A stretch of DNA of 64,000 bases, from positions 42,188,307 through 42,252,306 of the forward strand of contig CM050652.1 in the NCBI GenBank assembly GCA_027574665.1. Direction: 5' to 3'. The notes under the pieces are model-generated. The model had not been told where the DNA came from and searched no databases. It was given only the letters and a program-made list of their open reading frames with translations. The position numbers and the translations under genes were made by a program. Source of the DNA: Rhynochetos jubatus (Eukaryota; Chordata; Aves; Eurypygiformes; Rhynochetidae). This document shows positions 27,501-40,920 of the stretch, one piece after another (positions within the stretch are counted from its first letter, which is position 1; each line of letters begins with the position of its first letter).

Positions 27501-27814
27501 AAAGGTGACTGTGCCACCACCATCCAAATGTGAATGCTGTGATCAGTTCGGGTAAGCAGTGGTAGAAAGTTCTTAGAGGTGAGCAACAGATCCTGGCGAG
27601 CTCCTGCCTGAGAACACCGTTTGGATCAATTTTTTCACCTTGGGAAAGATGTGTGTGAAAAAAAACATCTTGGGCACCTACAAAACACCATGGTTAGGAC
27701 CAAGAAGGTGAATAGAATTACAACATGTTATTGTAATTATACAATATATTATGTCCCTTATATGATAAAGGACATCCAATCCAAATGGTAAACAGCAAAC
27801 TGAAAACAAATGGA

Positions 27815-27831
27815 TTTTTTTTTTTTTTTTT
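27815..27831. repeat. Poly(T) run
   Basis: An uninterrupted run of 17 T in unique AT-rich sequence, a potentially polymorphic mononucleotide repeat. A similar run of 15 T lies at 31398-31412. Confidence 0.9.
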
Positions 27832-30800
27832 ACTTAATAAAGGAGTAACTAAACTGCAGGATTTGGACTAAAAGTACAAATGAGTTAAGAAAAGTAGGTA
27901 AGAGAAATTCATGCACTGTAGGTCCAAAGGCACCTATTAAATGGGATAATCCATGTACAGTTTAAATTGGAGGAAGACCTAACTGCTAGCTGTTCACTGG
28001 ATGGGTCAGGAAAAGGAGGAAAATTGTTGGTTCACACCTTTTCTTCCAATTTTTGGTTTTTTTCCTCTCAAGCAGCTGTTGGCAGAAATAGGATTCTGAG
28101 CTGTTCCATTAGCTATACATGAATTGAAAATAAGAAGTTAAATACATGGATTTAAACCACTACAGAAAAAGCACATTTGTATTTTCGTGACAGTTAAGAG
28201 TGCTCACACAGCTCAGCTGATGAGCTGTCATTTTTGAGTGATGAACCATGTTTGCTTTTGATTGTTATCCCATATCCTTCGCTGTTGTAGCATAAGAAAG
28301 AATAAATTTAAGTTCTCAAAGCTAAACCTGTCGCCTAGTCCACGTGAATAGCAAAAACATAATCAAGACTAATCCAATGAAACAAATGGGTTTTGATTAA
28401 ATGTCATGCAGAAACACCACACAAATTGAAACACTATTTCCCAGAGTTGTGTTCCCCTCTAGTCCTGATAGAGATTGAATCTGAGTGTGTAATATATCAT
28501 AATTAAATCCATTTCTGTTAATCATTTCATCAAAAATACTCAGTCAGTGGTAAATAGTAGGCTATAGGGTAGGACGCTGACAGTTGCTGTCATGCGTTTG
28601 CTGAGTAGGAAAGCAGGAAATCGCCAGACCTCCCTTTTTTCGCATCTCTCCCATTCACTGGGGACAGAGAAGAGGTATCTTTTTCCCATGGAAAAAAGAA
28701 GCTCTTAAATTCTAAACTACCTCCTACACTTTCCTGTGAGTTAAAACTCCAAGTGCACCCTGACCAGCTCTTGGCTCCACACAGTTACCCTCTGTCAACT
28801 CAGAAATCTGCAGCACATTAAGAAAGCACAACTTGAGGACAGCCCAAAGTAAAGTGAATTAAAATGATGATAAATATCACAAGGAATATAATTCAATAAA
28901 GCCATTCCCTTTTTATTTAGTCCTTTAGCAGAGTTTCCATTCTGAGATGTCAGAGAAACAGGAAAAAAATGGGAAAGTCAGGGAGAGCTCACATTAAAAT
29001 ACAGTGCACTTTGAGCATTTATGGTCTTCTCTGCAAACAGCATGCAAGTGCAACATGTGGTTTGAGAAAAAAGACGATGAAAAATAAAAATACATCACAA
29101 CAGTCAATCTCTATTTCAGGAAGTGGTGCAAGCAAGGTCCGCAGTGAAGTGTGCCTCCAAGAAATACTCTGCCACCCACAGTATTGTGTAACTTTCCTTT
29201 AGCATGAAACACGGTTGGGCTGAGCTACTGTTAGCATCAGTTAATTGCACCCCATGCAAGCTCGCTGAAAGTTAAAAACCCAACAAACAGATGATGTTAT
29301 TTCCCTCTCTCTGCAAAAGAGGTTCTGATTAAACTCCTGGTACAAAGCCCTACGATAACAGAAATGAATCCTGCTGTTTCTGGTAGGACAACCGCCCACT
29401 CTGCGTCCCACCGAAGTGAAGGGAAAGGCTGGTTTGCTTGAGAGCTGTTCATTTTGGATCTTGCCTCTTTTGCACCGCTGGTGCTTCTCTAATTTTGACT
29501 TTATTGCTTTTGGTTCATTTCTGTTATTCATCTCTCCCATCAGCTAATTTTCTCTTTGTTCCCTTCTAGTCACAGTTTCCAAAGTTGAATAAACAAGGAA
29601 AATGCATGGTGAGGCGACAAAACTCAACACCTGACAGTTACTTTTAGGCAACACTGATGCTGATGCAACGATCACAGCTGATAAATGACTCGTATTACAT
29701 CATTTTTAATTTGGCTGCCACCATAATAAGTTTTGCTTATACAGCATCCCACTGCCTCACCTCAAACTTGATAGTTTCTATGCCTGTCTACACAGACTAT
29801 TATTTCCTGGCAGAGTAACGGCTGCCTCAAAGCTATTGCACAAGTAAAGTGGGACTAGAAGAGAGCACACTATTTGACACCACTTATCCTGCTCTCGGGA
29901 TATTCGGTTGTGTTTTTCAGTTGCCCTATTCCTGTGAGGCCACAGCTTCCCACCGCCGCTGCAGGAATGGTTCATCTGCTCTTGCTTTCTGAGCAGGGCT
30001 GGTGGCAGGAAGCCACAATTGCTCCCTGTGTTTATCTCTCCCCATCTCACAGCCCTGACAGAGCGAGTCTATTTGGATAGCAAGAAGCTGTGGTAACTAA
30101 GCAGCCACAAAACCTAAAAGGGACATTTCCCAGCTACTTGCACTGCTAAGAGTAAGTGCAAAACAAGTCCTTTGTTAACAGAGTAAGTATATTTTTTCAT
30201 GTGCATGGAGAAAAAGGAATAACAGGTTTTGTGTGGGTGCTTTACTTACATAATCTTAAACTAAATCTTCCTGCTTTAGAATAAAAACTCTTCTTCCTAG
30301 AGACAGTTTGCACTGAGAAGGATATTAGCAATAACTTTGTATTTCAGTTGCAATCTCTACATAATTCATCTTGAGCCTTTCTGTGGGTAGGTCAGAACCG
30401 TGCACAGCCTGTGTCCCTTCTTTCTCTAGAAAGTAGCTCCCATTTCCTTAGGGAATAACAAAATGCCTGCCTTTATGAAACAGCCAGACCTACTTAACCC
30501 CTTCCTGGCATATTTAACACCTCGCCTCCGGAAGAGGCGTTTCAAGCAAATACTAGCAGATATTTACAGAAAGCGATTGAAGGGGTAGGTTTAAAATGCA
30601 GGCTTCAAACCCAGACCTCAGCTTTCCCCAAGGAGGTAGTGCTCAGACCTAGGACCTCAGTTCCATGTCACCTGGGGTGCCAGGAGCAGACTGAGACTGC
30701 AGATCTGGATCAGCATTGCTCTCGGGCCTGTCTCCTGTGCTCAGACCACCTCTGTTACTTTCATTTTTTACACAAACAATTCTAGCGATTGCAACAGTCT

Positions 30801-33800
30801 CCAAGAAAGACCAACAAAATGGTGAAGAGACTGCTAGCAGTGTTATTCTTCTATTTCCAGGCAGCTTACTAGAAGCAAAGGCAAAATTTTACATGAGGGG
30901 TGCTCCTGAAAAGTAAGATTTGATCCTAAAAACATCAGCAAAGATTTCAGGGGGGATACTGCTCACACACAGCCTAAGGGTTCGACACAATCAGGGTCCA
31001 GTTTTTAGGCCTCAAGCACCATTATCTTCAGTGGACTTGCATTATAAACAGTGAAGAGTACATATTAAAGAAGAAGGGACTATGCCTGCATTCTTGCAAA
31101 GGTAAATTCTTCCTAAATTCCGTGTATGCTTGTCCTCTGGACATCCTGCACTCAGCTGGGCCAGAGACGAGGCTCCGCCTCTCTGCACAGGCCGTGGGCT
31201 GGTCTGAGGAGGTGTTTGTGGATCCTCAGTTCTTCCAACTGACGGCCGAGATTTCCTGGTGTATTCTGGCTGCCTTTTACTGCTTCAGGGATGCAGAGCA
31301 CTCATAAAGTTTAATTGCCCAATTAAGCAGGCTTTACAGTTGCTTTGTGTGGCTGGAGTGCCACAAAGCAGATAGAACAAACTAGTGGAGTTGGCCCTTT
31401 TTTTTTTTTTTTGGTCAGAAAAACTTGAAATACGTGGGCTAAAGTAACCAAAATACAGTGGTGGGTGTAGCTTGCCGAGGCAGGGATGTGTTTCAGTTCA
31501 GTGTTGTTGAACAAGCTCCCTCCTGTTCTCTTCACAAGATGGCAGAGGGAGCCCCGGGTGTGGAAGTAAAGCTGGCACAGCCAGGGCTCTGTCAGGGCTG
31601 TGAGATGGAGGGGGAAACACAGGGTACCTGGGGCTTTCTGCCACTCTCCCAGGGCAGCAGAACAGCCTTTGGAGAACGAATAATGGGGGGAAGGGGGGGA
31701 AGCATATAAGCATCAATGATGATTTGCAAATGGAGGAGTCTAAACTTGAAGGGGGGTGCAGTCTGGTGAAGGCAGCAGTAGGTGGGGGCTCAGACCAACG
31801 GAGCTCGCAGCTCTGCCTCTCACCACCTGCTCGTCCTTTACCAGGTCCCTTCAGCAGCCCCACAGCTTTTCTCCCCCCGCCCCCATGTTTGTGGGTTCCT
31901 GTTTCTTTTCAAGCTTTTCGGTTGTGGGGTGACGCCGGATGCACGTGCCTGAGGAGAACAGCAAACGTTTTAGGGTGGCGGCGGCCTCTAGAGACAACTT
32001 CACTGCAAAGAAATACTACCGTTTTCTAAATGCCAGCAGGCATCTCAGTAGAAGTGGCGTCGTGCTCAAGAAAGCTGCCTGATTACTTCCAAGTGAATAT
32101 ATTTTTTTTATTTAACAAGGCAGTTTGCTGACGATATAAACTATCAGCTAGAGCAGGGCTTCTCAAACTGCCAGCTCCAGCTACCAGCAGAGCCATGGGA
32201 GAGTTCAAAAGGACCAAGGCTCACAAAATGTTAATTGATTCACAATATTTTTATACTAAACCACCAAGAATTTAAGGCAGTATTGCTCCTGATAAGTAGG
32301 TGGTATCCAGGGCTTGTAGGATTTTCATGGAAACAGACAAATCAGAAAGCAAGTCATGCTTGCAAACCAAAATAATAAAAAATTGGGAAATGGACCCCGT
32401 TACCAGCCCCTGGGGGATGGTGTCCCTTTGGTGAGGCACTGCTTGCACTGGGGTCACCCTCAGCTCCCAGCTCACCTCACCTCGAGGAACAGCCCTGCTT
32501 CTCCTGCTCCCTGACAAAGTCATTGTTTTTTGGATCCACAATCAAAGCTTATCACAACATTTTTTCAAACATTATTTTTGAGCAAGTGAAGCTAATGTAA
32601 ATCAGTTGATTTCTAGTCGTTCTTTAGTAGGGATTAGTAGAGACGATTTTGAGTTAGTGCAAACACACTTCAGTTTAGCTTGTCCACGATGTAATGATGG
32701 GGTTTGAAGGGCGGTTCTCACTTGGGGGTGATGGAAAAGCTAAGGAAGCTTTAGCATTCACGCCCATGGGAGCAAGCAGTGACACCGACCTGGTGTGACC
32801 CCCCCTTCCATGTCCCAGGGGCACTCACAGCTACGCAGGGCTGTGCAGTAGCCTGGCTTTGCCCTCCCCATCCCCTACTACCCACACACACTTAGATCAG
32901 CGCTGAGTCTGTTCCAGGCTTGTCACAACCCTCTGACAAAAGAGAGAGACAGAGGGATAAGGATGAGTGAATTAGCAAGGAGGTGAGAGATGGAAGGAAT
33001 ACATTTGTGGGGTGGGAAAGAGATGAATAGATCATTGACTGAAAAAACCATCCTACTGTAGTTTTCAGTTGTGTTTGAAAAGACCTTCAGTAACAAGCAC
33101 TTCTACAGGACCCCAAACAGAGGGCAGAAGTTGCAAAGGTCACTTCGAACTGATTTCAAATCTAGCTCAGACTAGAAGGGTTGGAGGTCTGACCACTAGA
33201 TAGTTATGCAAAAGTCACATGTGAAATCATCAGTTGATCCTTATAGTGTAGTTCCAGCAGTCTGAGCTGGCACTGTAAAAGGTATAAACCCTCTGCCCAG
33301 TCTTTCCTCTGGAGTGCTAATGCAGGAACAGCAGCAAGAAAGTGCATTTCAATGTTGCTTTCTCGTTCTCAGAACAGTCCATAAAGCGGTTGTTTCTTCT
33401 GGGTGTTCAGGAAAATAACTACATATATTCTTTAGAGCAGAGTTACATTGTTTGGACCAGAGCTACCTATTGAAGGGTTGTCACATCATTACTTAGGGAC
33501 GTACGCCAACTAAATTTGAAATCTAAACATGCAGACATTAACAGCAGCCTAGAGACTTTAGATAAAATGTGCATTGCAAACTCTAAGCAGAGACGTTTGC
33601 ACTGACACTGCTTTATATAAAGCAAGATTTCAGTTGCTACGGTTTCCAAATGGCCACATTTTGCAAGCAATCAATAATGGCACTGAATTAAAATTAAATC
33701 AGGAAAACTGACGGGGACTGTGCAGCTTCTGTTGCTGAAGGCAAGGGCTCTGTGCGTGTTCAGATAGAACTATTGGTTAGTTTGTTGAAGTCTTTGTGTT

Positions 33801-34437
33801 CAGAGGATTTGATAATTGCATAGAGGAAATTCATGCATGCACAGGCTGAGATCACAGAGAGACAAGATGGTCTTTTTTTTTTCTTTTTCCGCAAATGATG
33901 ATTTGAGTCTCTGTGCTGTTGAAAGGCAAGTATGCTGTCAAACTCCGACGAGATACAACTAATAGCAAAAAATTATGTCCAAAATGATAAATCACTGTAT
34001 CACATTTTAATATTTTGTTGAAGCATAATGAAAATTATTTCTCTTACATGTAAACTATATGAATGATATTTTTAAAATTAATACAATATGGAAAATCTCA
34101 AGTGTTCTATTATTTTAATTTAAAAGGTATAAACACCAAATGCATTAAAATCAAACTGCAACAGATTTGAAACCTGATGCTGTCTATGGATTAAAAAAAA
34201 AATCAGCTCCATATGTGGCAAAAGTACATAATTATCATTAAACTGATTTTGGATGATGTATGATTGTGAAAGGTTACACTGATGGCTTATCTATCTGAAA
34301 TGTCACTGACCATGGAACGGAATTACATGGTAGAGTTTATATGGGACTTTTTTTCAAAATACTTTAACTCTTAAAATAAATGACTGTCCAGAATGCACTA
34401 TAAACAGATGTGAAGGGCTTTTAACACCAATCTTGGG

Positions 34438-34510
34438 AGAAAAAAAAAAAAAAAAACAAAAAAACCAAAAAAACCCAAACAAATAAAATAACCCCAAACA
34501 AACAGAAAAG
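34438..34510. repeat. A-rich low-complexity tract
   Basis: A run of about 18 A decays into caaa/ccaaa/aaataaa units. There is no recognisable retroposed gene upstream of it on either strand, so I treat it as low complexity. Confidence 0.85.
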
Positions 34511-34961
34511 TGTTTATAGAACAGTAACAGTTCAGACTATCTTTAAATCCAATGGAATACATTCTTCCAGTCCTTAAAACCCTGCTGCATCTGTCCCAAG
34601 CACAACCCTGGCCTGTCTGTGAGATTGTCTGACCTGTTTGTTTTCAGCCCCTACCAAATAATGGATTTGCTAGAGCAGAGAGGGCTACTCCCCTCAGTAC
34701 AGACAGCATGCTAGATTGAAAATAATCGTTCCAAAGGCTTCCAGTGATAATGAACAGAAGTCTTATTTTCAAATGTTAGAGATACTTTAAAAAATCTAAT
34801 CTAACTAACTTTAAAATAGATATAGACTAGGAATATATGTCATCCTGCAAACAGAACTCAAGACTCCTAAATTACTTAAAGGCAGAGGTTTTGAATTCAT
34901 TTGGGAGTTAGGCACGTAAATGTCATATACATTTCAAACAGTTTTGAAACCTGGGGTTCAT

Positions 34962-35486
34962 TTCATAGAATGTTTTAAGTTGGAAAAGACCCTTAAGATC
35001 ATCAAGTCCAACCATTACCCCAGCACTGCCAAGTCCACCACTAAACCATGTCCCTAAGCACCTTGTCTGCACGTCTTTTAAATCCCTCCAGGGGTGATGA
35101 CTCCACCACCTCCCTGGGCAGCCTGTTCCAATGCCTGACAGCCCTTTCAGTGAAGAAGTTTTTCCTAATTTCTGATCTAAACAGTCCCTGGTGCAACTTG
35201 AGGCCATTTCCTCTTGTCCTATCACTTGGTACCTGGGAGACCAAACCCCACCTGACTACAACTCCTTTCAGGTAGTTGCAGAAAGCCATCAGGTCTCCCC
35301 TCAGCCTCCTCCAGGCTAAACACCCCCAGTTCCCTCAGCTGCTCCTCACAGGACTTGTGCTCCAGACCCTTCCCCAGCCCCGTTGCCCTTCTCTGGACAC
35401 ACTCCAGCACCTCAGTGTCCTTCTTGTAGTGAGGGGCCCAAAACTGAACACAGCACTCAAGGTGCAACACAGTATTTAAGGTGCAA
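34962..35486 (-). mobile_element. CR1 LINE fragment of a different subfamily, minus strand
   Basis: It starts with 'tcatagaatgttttaagttg' and continues through a 3' region distinct from the other three copies (for example ccattaccccagcactgcc and ctaaaccatgtccctaagca). Its minus-strand frames read [23 protein letters not shown] in pieces, CR1 ORF2 C-terminal sequence. The different tail shows it belongs to another CR1 subfamily. Confidence 0.9.
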
Positions 35487-37461
35487 TAATGATCACCATG
35501 GGAGGATTATTGTTCACAGTTCTAATATCTTTGTTTGATGATATGTTGTAGATACATGATATTGTTATCCCTCATGAAGAAAACATGCCAAACTCAGGGA
35601 TCCCCATGGAGCCAAAAGCAGCGTCCGATCTACAGAAGTCAAACAAAATCCAAGGTGCCTGTTAGAGCATGAAGGGACATGTACAAAGCATGCATATCTC
35701 ACACTGAGAGACGTGTCCAGCTTTGGCAAGGCTTTATTTCTCCAGTGTCCATTCAATGTCCGTATCCAATAACTAAAGGAGAATGCTACTTCATTTCTTT
35801 TACAGTTTGAAATGCATATGGGTCTGTAGGGAAACTAAAATTTCTGTATTGATGTGGTCAGTGCTTTTTTTTTCCCCCCAGCTCAGTTTTTTCTCATATT
35901 GAGATATTGTACTTTTTCCTTGATTTTGATTGCCATAAAATCAAATAAGTCATTTTGATTTTAAAAAATAAAGATTTTCCTTGAAGTTCACAGATGCAAT
36001 GCTAGTGTCATCATTTCCATGATATTTATTTTGGAAAGATAATACTTCCAGAAAAAATCATGAGGTGGTCTTTCTAACGTTTAGATCAATCTGACGCTTC
36101 TGCTACCAGTGAAATCTTTTATATGCTCTGTATTTTCTGAATCTCCATAGCTCTACTGAGCAGTCATAACCCTTAAAGAACACTTTTATAAAACCAATAG
36201 CTGAAAAAGAATATGGATAAGATGGAATTTTCAGCAAAGCTGAAATGTGGATGGAATGTGAATAGGAAGAGAGTCCAGAATGGATCTCTGTTTACAATTT
36301 AGGTGCAATTCTTCATAAGAAATGGATTATACAAGTGCATGCACCTGGGTTTTTTAAAATGCATTAAGAAAGTCACCAAAGCAGTTTCTTTTGCTTCTTG
36401 ATCTGCTAATCACAATATATGTGTCACTTTGCCACACCTACGTTAAGACTGTGGAAATACACTTTCCAGAAATACTTTTTTCTAAGAAAGATCAGCAAGA
36501 AGCTATAGGTAGCACCATCAGGGAAAAAAAAAAGGTCAAAATCTCCTGTGAAATTATGACATAAACACTCAAAAAAGAGTTAAGACATTATAGATGATAA
36601 GCTGCTATGACTGCTGTGTTGCTGGAGGCTAGTGAAAGCAGCAGGGCTAGTGTAAGGTCTTTAGTGTAAGATGTTGACTTCGCATGGACATATCTGGCAT
36701 CCACCTATTGTTTGCCATTCTGTCAAAGAACTGACCCCCTCCAGACAGGTCAACGGTTTCTTGGAGCAGCTGATGCACAGCTGAATGAGTACAGATGATA
36801 ATCCACAAAACAGGGCATTTCAAAGGACCTTGAAATTTTAACAGGTTTTGATGAAGCAGCTTTTAAAAGAGAAGGAAATGTTGGTATGCTAGTGGTAACT
36901 ATATATGTTGGTATGTTGGTAACTTTTACTTTACAGTTAAGACAAACATACTTTCTGGGTCTGCAGTAAAACTAAAACCAAAGGACTAGAAGATCAGTGT
37001 GGTTAACTTCATAGATACTGGAAAGGAGAATTAGTTGCTGGTTGAAACCCATCAGTAACAGCCTATAGTCTATCTCTTATTTTCCTCTATCATTGGTCAA
37101 CTCCCATGTTACATTTTGTCTTCCTTACAATCTAAATTCTTCCAAGTAGGGATTGTATCTTTGTATGAAATTTTATGACACATAACAAAAGCTGCTCATA
37201 ATCCTCACGAAAGCCTGTGGATGCTACTGCAGTAAAAAGGAGAAACACCATGTACATGAGCAGCCATCGAGTATCCCAACGATGTAATTATCATGATTTT
37301 TCTATCAAAAGGACAATGGACTACTTGATGAGACTTACATTTCTATGAATGTTCCAGTCCATCATCATAGGACATGTATGTGATTTTTTTATTATGTGTG
37401 CAAAACCTTCTCTAGAAGAACAAAGTACCTCACTAAACGTGAACTTTGCCTGCATAAATAA

Positions 37462-37496
37462 AACCATCTGGTTTGTTGTCTAACCATCTGGTTTGT
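37462..37496. repeat. Near-tandem duplication of a 15-bp word
   Basis: aaccatctggtttgt occurs at 37462-37476 and again at 37482-37496, a 20-bp period. No further copies are seen. Confidence 0.7.
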
Positions 37497-40400
37497 CTGA
37501 AGTTTATAGTCTCCTGAGTGTTATTCACAGGCCCACATATGATCAAGCCTCCACAGACATTTTTATTTGGTAAAAGCTTTCCCACAGCACTTTATTTTTT
37601 CTATCTGTTTTTGATCTTGTAAAAAAATGTAATTTTAATACGTGTGTTGTAATACTGCATGTGTTTGTGTTTCTGTGAACTGCGTGTAGATCTCCTAGTG
37701 GGTAGATATTACGGGCTAAATTCTCTTGGGAACAGTGGAGGAAAGAACTACAAAAGAGCCATTTGAAGATACCAGACCCTACGACTTCTTCACCGCTGTC
37801 CCTGCACAAAAGGCTAGGTGAGCGTTGACAGATTACTTTAAAATGCACCAGTCAGTAACATGTAACAAGGCACTGAGAACTGTCCTCTGTCTCAGTTCAA
37901 GAGCTACAGCTGGTAACAGGTAACAACCACTTTGTCAACCCTACACCAGACGGGGACCCTGCTGGGTTCGACAATTCTATGATTCCTGGCAGCATGCAGC
38001 ATCCAGATAACCTAGCTGTATTCAGCCCTGTGTGAATAAAATGTATTATTATTTTCCCTTAATGCTACAAGCTGGACAGACACTACATTTCTGCTCACTC
38101 TCTCTGCTTCATAAACACAAGATTTTCCACCCGTAACCCTTACAAAGCCCTGCCAAAAGGGTTCATTCTCCTTCAGAGTTCAGCTGCTCCAGTTTCTGGA
38201 GAAAATGCCTCAGTTCTCTGGTAGGTCAGTAAGTACACAACAGTTCACGAGCTCTGATACTTCTGCCTGATCTGCCCTCTTACCACAGGCAATGGAAAAT
38301 GTTTCACTTGAAACAACAAACAGATTCAAAATCAGAAATAGAAATGACCTCTGTGGAGATTAATATAACTTCACAGAAATCCACCTCTTTCTGCTCTAAA
38401 CCACGACTGAAATTTCAGCACATGAAGTGCGTGCATAACCAACAGTCTATTTCTGCAGTCAGTAACAATACCCGTGCCTTTTCAACTACTCAGAAGATGG
38501 CAATTATTTTCTGTATGCGTTACATCAAAAGTGAGAGTTAAAGAGAAATGTAGACCTACAGACCATGAAGCACAATATCATATTTGTAATCTCAACATAA
38601 CTAAACCAACTGGGTCCAAAAGCCTGTATTTTAATGATGTGCAAGATAGGCATCCATGTCTGTGGCCACTCTTCCTCAGTTTTCTTTAACGTAGAGAAGT
38701 AGGAAGGATCCCAACAGGCCTGCGGAAGCTAAGACCCAGGACAACTCCTCTCTCTGCAGAAGAGTTGAGAGAGGGCAGCTGGATCCCACTGGACCCTGCT
38801 GTGTTTAGTTTCTAAAAAAGGGAACTAAACCAAGAAGCAGCCTCCAGGGGCAGCAAAATACAGCAGGAAGCTTGGAGATGCCGTTCTGTTCTAAAAAAAT
38901 AAATTCTTTCATGTGCGTGTTCCATTTACTTGTGAGCTTATTTGTGTAGCTTGGGGGTACTGGGTTGTTGCCCGGTCAGCTTCTTACAACTTTGATTCCT
39001 GTTGACAAAGGAAAGTGTGAGTGTATGAGCTCATGCACACATACTTAAGAGTAGCTTCTGTGGACATACAAAAGAGGTTTGAGTAATTCTAATTTACTGA
39101 CAATAAATTTCACTAAAGCCTTGTATACTGTAAGAGAGGTCAAAATAGATGAAGTCATATTCCAAATCTAAGTCCTAGATTTTTAGATTTCATCCTTTAA
39201 TATACAGCCAGATTCTAAAATGAGCAGTTAATATATGAATTTCCAGCCACTGTAAATAGGATGCATGCTGTAAATTTAAGTCACAACATTTTTCAGATGC
39301 CAGCACTGTCAGGTAACAGAGCTAAAACAATGAGCCTTAATATTTGTCTGTATGTTCAGACTCCAGATGGGCTTTGTTTTTCTTTGTTTATTGTACTGAA
39401 AGAGCTATCCTATTCATTCAAAACTACAGTGAAGACAATCATTAACTGTGATTTTCCCCAAGTAGCAATGCTACCAGTGAGTCCTGAGTAACCTATTGTA
39501 TTGCTAATTGCTTTCACGAAATGAATTTCAGCGTGAATGTGCCTATCACTGTGTCAATTTCTACATTACAAATTGGCTCATGTTTTCAATCTCAGTGTGA
39601 CATTAACATTCATAATCTGCAAATGGGAATCACTATTCACACCAATCAGGATAATCCATATCCTTATGTTCCACAGCTTCTGCTATAGAGCTTCCTTAGA
39701 GAAGGATAATTAAACCAAAAATTTTGCTTTAGATTTTAAATATTTTCTTAGGAGAAAAAATATTTATTAATATGAAAATCTTGTGTGATCCTTATTTGTT
39801 TTCAGAACGTATTTCCAAGAGCTGGGAAGATTTGTTTTCTGGCATGCATCAAACATTTTTCCATTGCTCACAGCATTCTTGCACTAATTGAGTTTAGAAA
39901 ACTGTTCAGCTGCTGCCTGGATGGATATGATCTGCGAAAAGCAAGCATCAGAAATAATGGGATCCGTTAGCTAATTACACTTTATCATCAAACAGGCATC
40001 AGTTGCAAAATGTAATATGAGAACCATATTCTAGTATCCCAGATCTTTCAAATTGTGAGAGCAGCCATAAAAAAGTGCATGTCAGTATCTCCTTTCCTGA
40101 AATACTTCATACTTCTCAGTGAATGAACCCACTGATTTTCAAAAAGTATAAGTCTGTATAAAGCAGAAGCCTTGTGAAGCATATAGAGATGATTTTGCTG
40201 TCTGAAGTAAAAACTTCAGGGAATATGCTTTGTTTATGATGCATGACATATAAACAAATCTTTTCCCTGGTTAAAATTATCCACTCTGCTAAAAAAATCC
40301 TACAATGTATAATTCAATGGCAAATTGGGACATCTTGGGAGAAGACATGGATTTTTTAAAAATATGATTATGGACTATGCAGAAGAAATGTTTCTTTATG

Positions 40401-40872
40401 TTTCCTCTAAATGTCCCCTCACTTTTACAATGATTTTTTTCTTTTCTATGGCAGCATGCAGAGGAGTAACTGACCATATTTTGCCATAGCTCTCACCTTC
40501 CCATTAGTGTTTAGGATAACACATGAGGAAGATAATCTCACTAATTCTCACACTATTTTTCCATGGAGGTAATTTTCTCTCTTTTAAATAGGAAGAAATT
40601 TAGAGTCACATTACAGCTGGCCTTGTTAACATATTGACCTTGACTCATTGTTGCCTTACCCTCTCAGTAGCTACATTCTTCTCTGTTAAGTGGAAGCTAA
40701 AATGTTGTCCTCTTGGAATGTTTACCTTTCGAACTTCCATGTGAATTTGATTTGGGAGATGACAAGGTCCAAGTGGAGAACCAACATCATGATGATCATG
40801 AACCAACAACCTGGAAGACCAGTCACTTCCTATTTTAAATTCCAAACTACATAGACTCCCAGAAAAAACCAA

Positions 40873-40920
40873 AACCAACCAACCAACCAACCAAAAAAAA
40901 AAAACAAAACCCCACAACCC
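40873..40920. repeat. (AACC)n simple repeat and A-rich tract
   Basis: Several tandem aacc units are followed by a run of a dozen A and then an A/C-rich stretch. A minus-strand frame crossing it reads WLVGWLVLVF purely because of the repeat. Confidence 0.9.

Larger units (their letters stand above)
24541..34961. other. Gene-free unique sequence with poly(T) and A-rich tracts
   Basis: No exon, RNA gene or further CR1 copy was recognised. Two stretches (about 26440-26650 and 29640-29760) are dense in E-box, GATA-like and homeobox-like words and read like possible conserved non-coding elements. That is an impression only. Confidence 0.6.

Noticed and set aside
37960..37990. CR1-like tail 'gacaattctatgattcc'
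   Set aside because: Only about 15 bases resemble the tail and no CR1 body adjoins it.
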